Program-made: the position numbers and the translations under genes
Assembly (NCBI RefSeq): GCF_043195095.1
Contig: NZ_JBAFWN010000011.1
Direction: 5' to 3' (one strand)
Origin: NCEH01 sp043195095
GTDB taxonomy: Bacteria > Pseudomonadota > Alphaproteobacteria > Rhizobiales > Xanthobacteraceae
DNA: 64,000 nt
Shown: positions 63,569 to 64,000 of the stretch, one piece after another
How positions within the stretch are numbered: the first letter of the stretch is position 1
How the letters are laid out: every line of letters begins with the position of its first letter
Notes under the pieces: model-generated
Database searches by the model: none
Told to the model about the DNA's origin: nothing
Seen by the model: the letters and a program-made list of their open reading frames with translations, nothing else

Positions 63569-64000
63569 CCGCCAGGGCCTGTTGCAGGTCGGCGATGATG
63601 TCGGCCACGTCCTCGATGCCCACGGAAATCCGCACCACCTCCGGCCCCGCTCCGGCCGCCACCTTCGCCTCGTCGGACAGCTGGCGATGGGTGGTGGAGG
63701 CGGGATGGATGATCAGCGAACGCGTGTCGCCGATGTTCGCCAAGTGCGAGAACAGTTCCACGTGGGAGACGAGCTTCACGCCCGCCTCATAGCCGCCCTT
63801 TAGGCCGAAGGTGAACACGGCGCCCGCACCCTTGGGCAGGTATTTGCGGGCGAGCGCGTGATATTTATCCTCCGGCAGGCCGGGATAGCTCACCCATTCC
63901 ACCGCGGGATGCGCGGCCAGGAATTTCGCAACCGCCAGCGCATTCTCGCTGTGCTGCTTCATGCGCAGGGTGAGCGTCTCGATGCCGGTGAGGATGAGAA
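63561..64000 (-). CDS. O-acetylhomoserine sulfhydrylase-like enzyme, C-terminal part (partial)
   Basis: The final 146 or so codons of a PLP-dependent Cys/Met metabolism enzyme; the start is outside the window. The segments FTFGLKGGYEAGVKLV, SHLANIGDTRSLIIHPASTTHRQLS and PEVVRISVGIEDVADIIADL are the C-terminal hallmark of O-acetylhomoserine aminocarboxypropyltransferases, which make homocysteine from sulfide. The PLP-binding lysine lies outside the window. Confidence 0.88.
   Translation of the reverse strand, partial: LILTGIETLTLRMKQHSENALAVAKFLAAHPAVEWVSYPGLPEDKYHALARKYLPKGAGAVFTFGLKGGYEAGVKLVSHVELFSHLANIGDTRSLIIHPASTTHRQLSDEAKVAAGAGPEVVRISVGIEDVADIIADLQQALAVS

Overview
The window is high-GC DNA with densely packed, often 1-4 bp overlapping genes and typical alphaproteobacterial synteny: bamE / ubiquinol-cytochrome c chaperone / DUF177 / plsX / fabH / ihfA / merR, separate trpE-G-D-C followed by moaC-moeA-lexA, and a GTTC-N7-GTTC SOS box. 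The hydrogenase gene order (hupTUV-hypF-hupSLC-hupDFGHJK-hypAB-hupR-hypCDE-hupE) is the arrangement known from Rhodobacter capsulatus and Azorhizobium caulinodans. Together these suggest a member of the Hyphomicrobiales, most likely a Xanthobacteraceae-like bacterium able to oxidise H2. The family-level assignment is inference.

Bases 1-124 are the 3' end of a UDP-glucose dehydrogenase gene. Bases 501-20812 (all minus strand) hold a complete uptake [NiFe]-hydrogenase locus. The H2-sensing module is hupT (kinase), hupUV (sensor hydrogenase) and the NtrC-type regulator hupR. The enzyme is hupSLC; HupS carries both extra cysteines that mark the oxygen-tolerant [4Fe-3S] proximal cluster, and the sensor subunit HupU lacks them. 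The maturation genes are hupD, F, G, H, J (a rubredoxin-HybE fusion), K and hypA-F, and hupE ends the cluster. Upstream of hupS lies a consensus sigma54 promoter (14470-14485), a perfect IHF site (14503-14515) and a repeated GGAAAG array (14533-14576) placed like an activator site. An intrinsic terminator separates hupC from hupD, and a near-consensus sigma54-like element lies between it and hupD.

Bases 20957-28076 carry a PhnP-like metallo-hydrolase, glgX, a long AI-2E-type membrane protein, a ZIP-like transporter, tRNA-Pro(GGG) and rlpA. Bases 28165-35057 contain a MerR regulator with a very large disordered region, then ihfA, fabH, plsX, DUF177, the bc1-complex chaperone, bamE (opposite strand) and tpiA. 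Bases 35227-44314 contain ppiD, trpE, trpG, trpD, trpC, a DUF2147 protein, moaC, moeA and autoregulated lexA.

Bases 44357-64000 hold comEC divergent from gltX-tusA, an M20 amidohydrolase, tRNA-Lys(TTT), a PAS-PAS-GGDEF protein, a soluble PAS-PAS chemoreceptor, a cupin, a histidine-phosphatase protein, a small exported unknown, rplM-rpsI, an NAD(P)H oxidoreductase, a PaaI thioesterase divergent from an ECHDC3-like protein, a Wzz/BY-kinase-like protein with a degenerate P-loop, DUF2842, ctaA, lrgAB divergent from a LysR gene, and the 3' part of an O-acetylhomoserine sulfhydrylase-like gene. No insertion sequence, prophage or CRISPR array was seen.

The strongest candidate for something worth following up is the cis-regulatory layout of the hydrogenase operon: the sigma54/IHF/repeat promoter plus an internal terminator followed by a second sigma54-like element.
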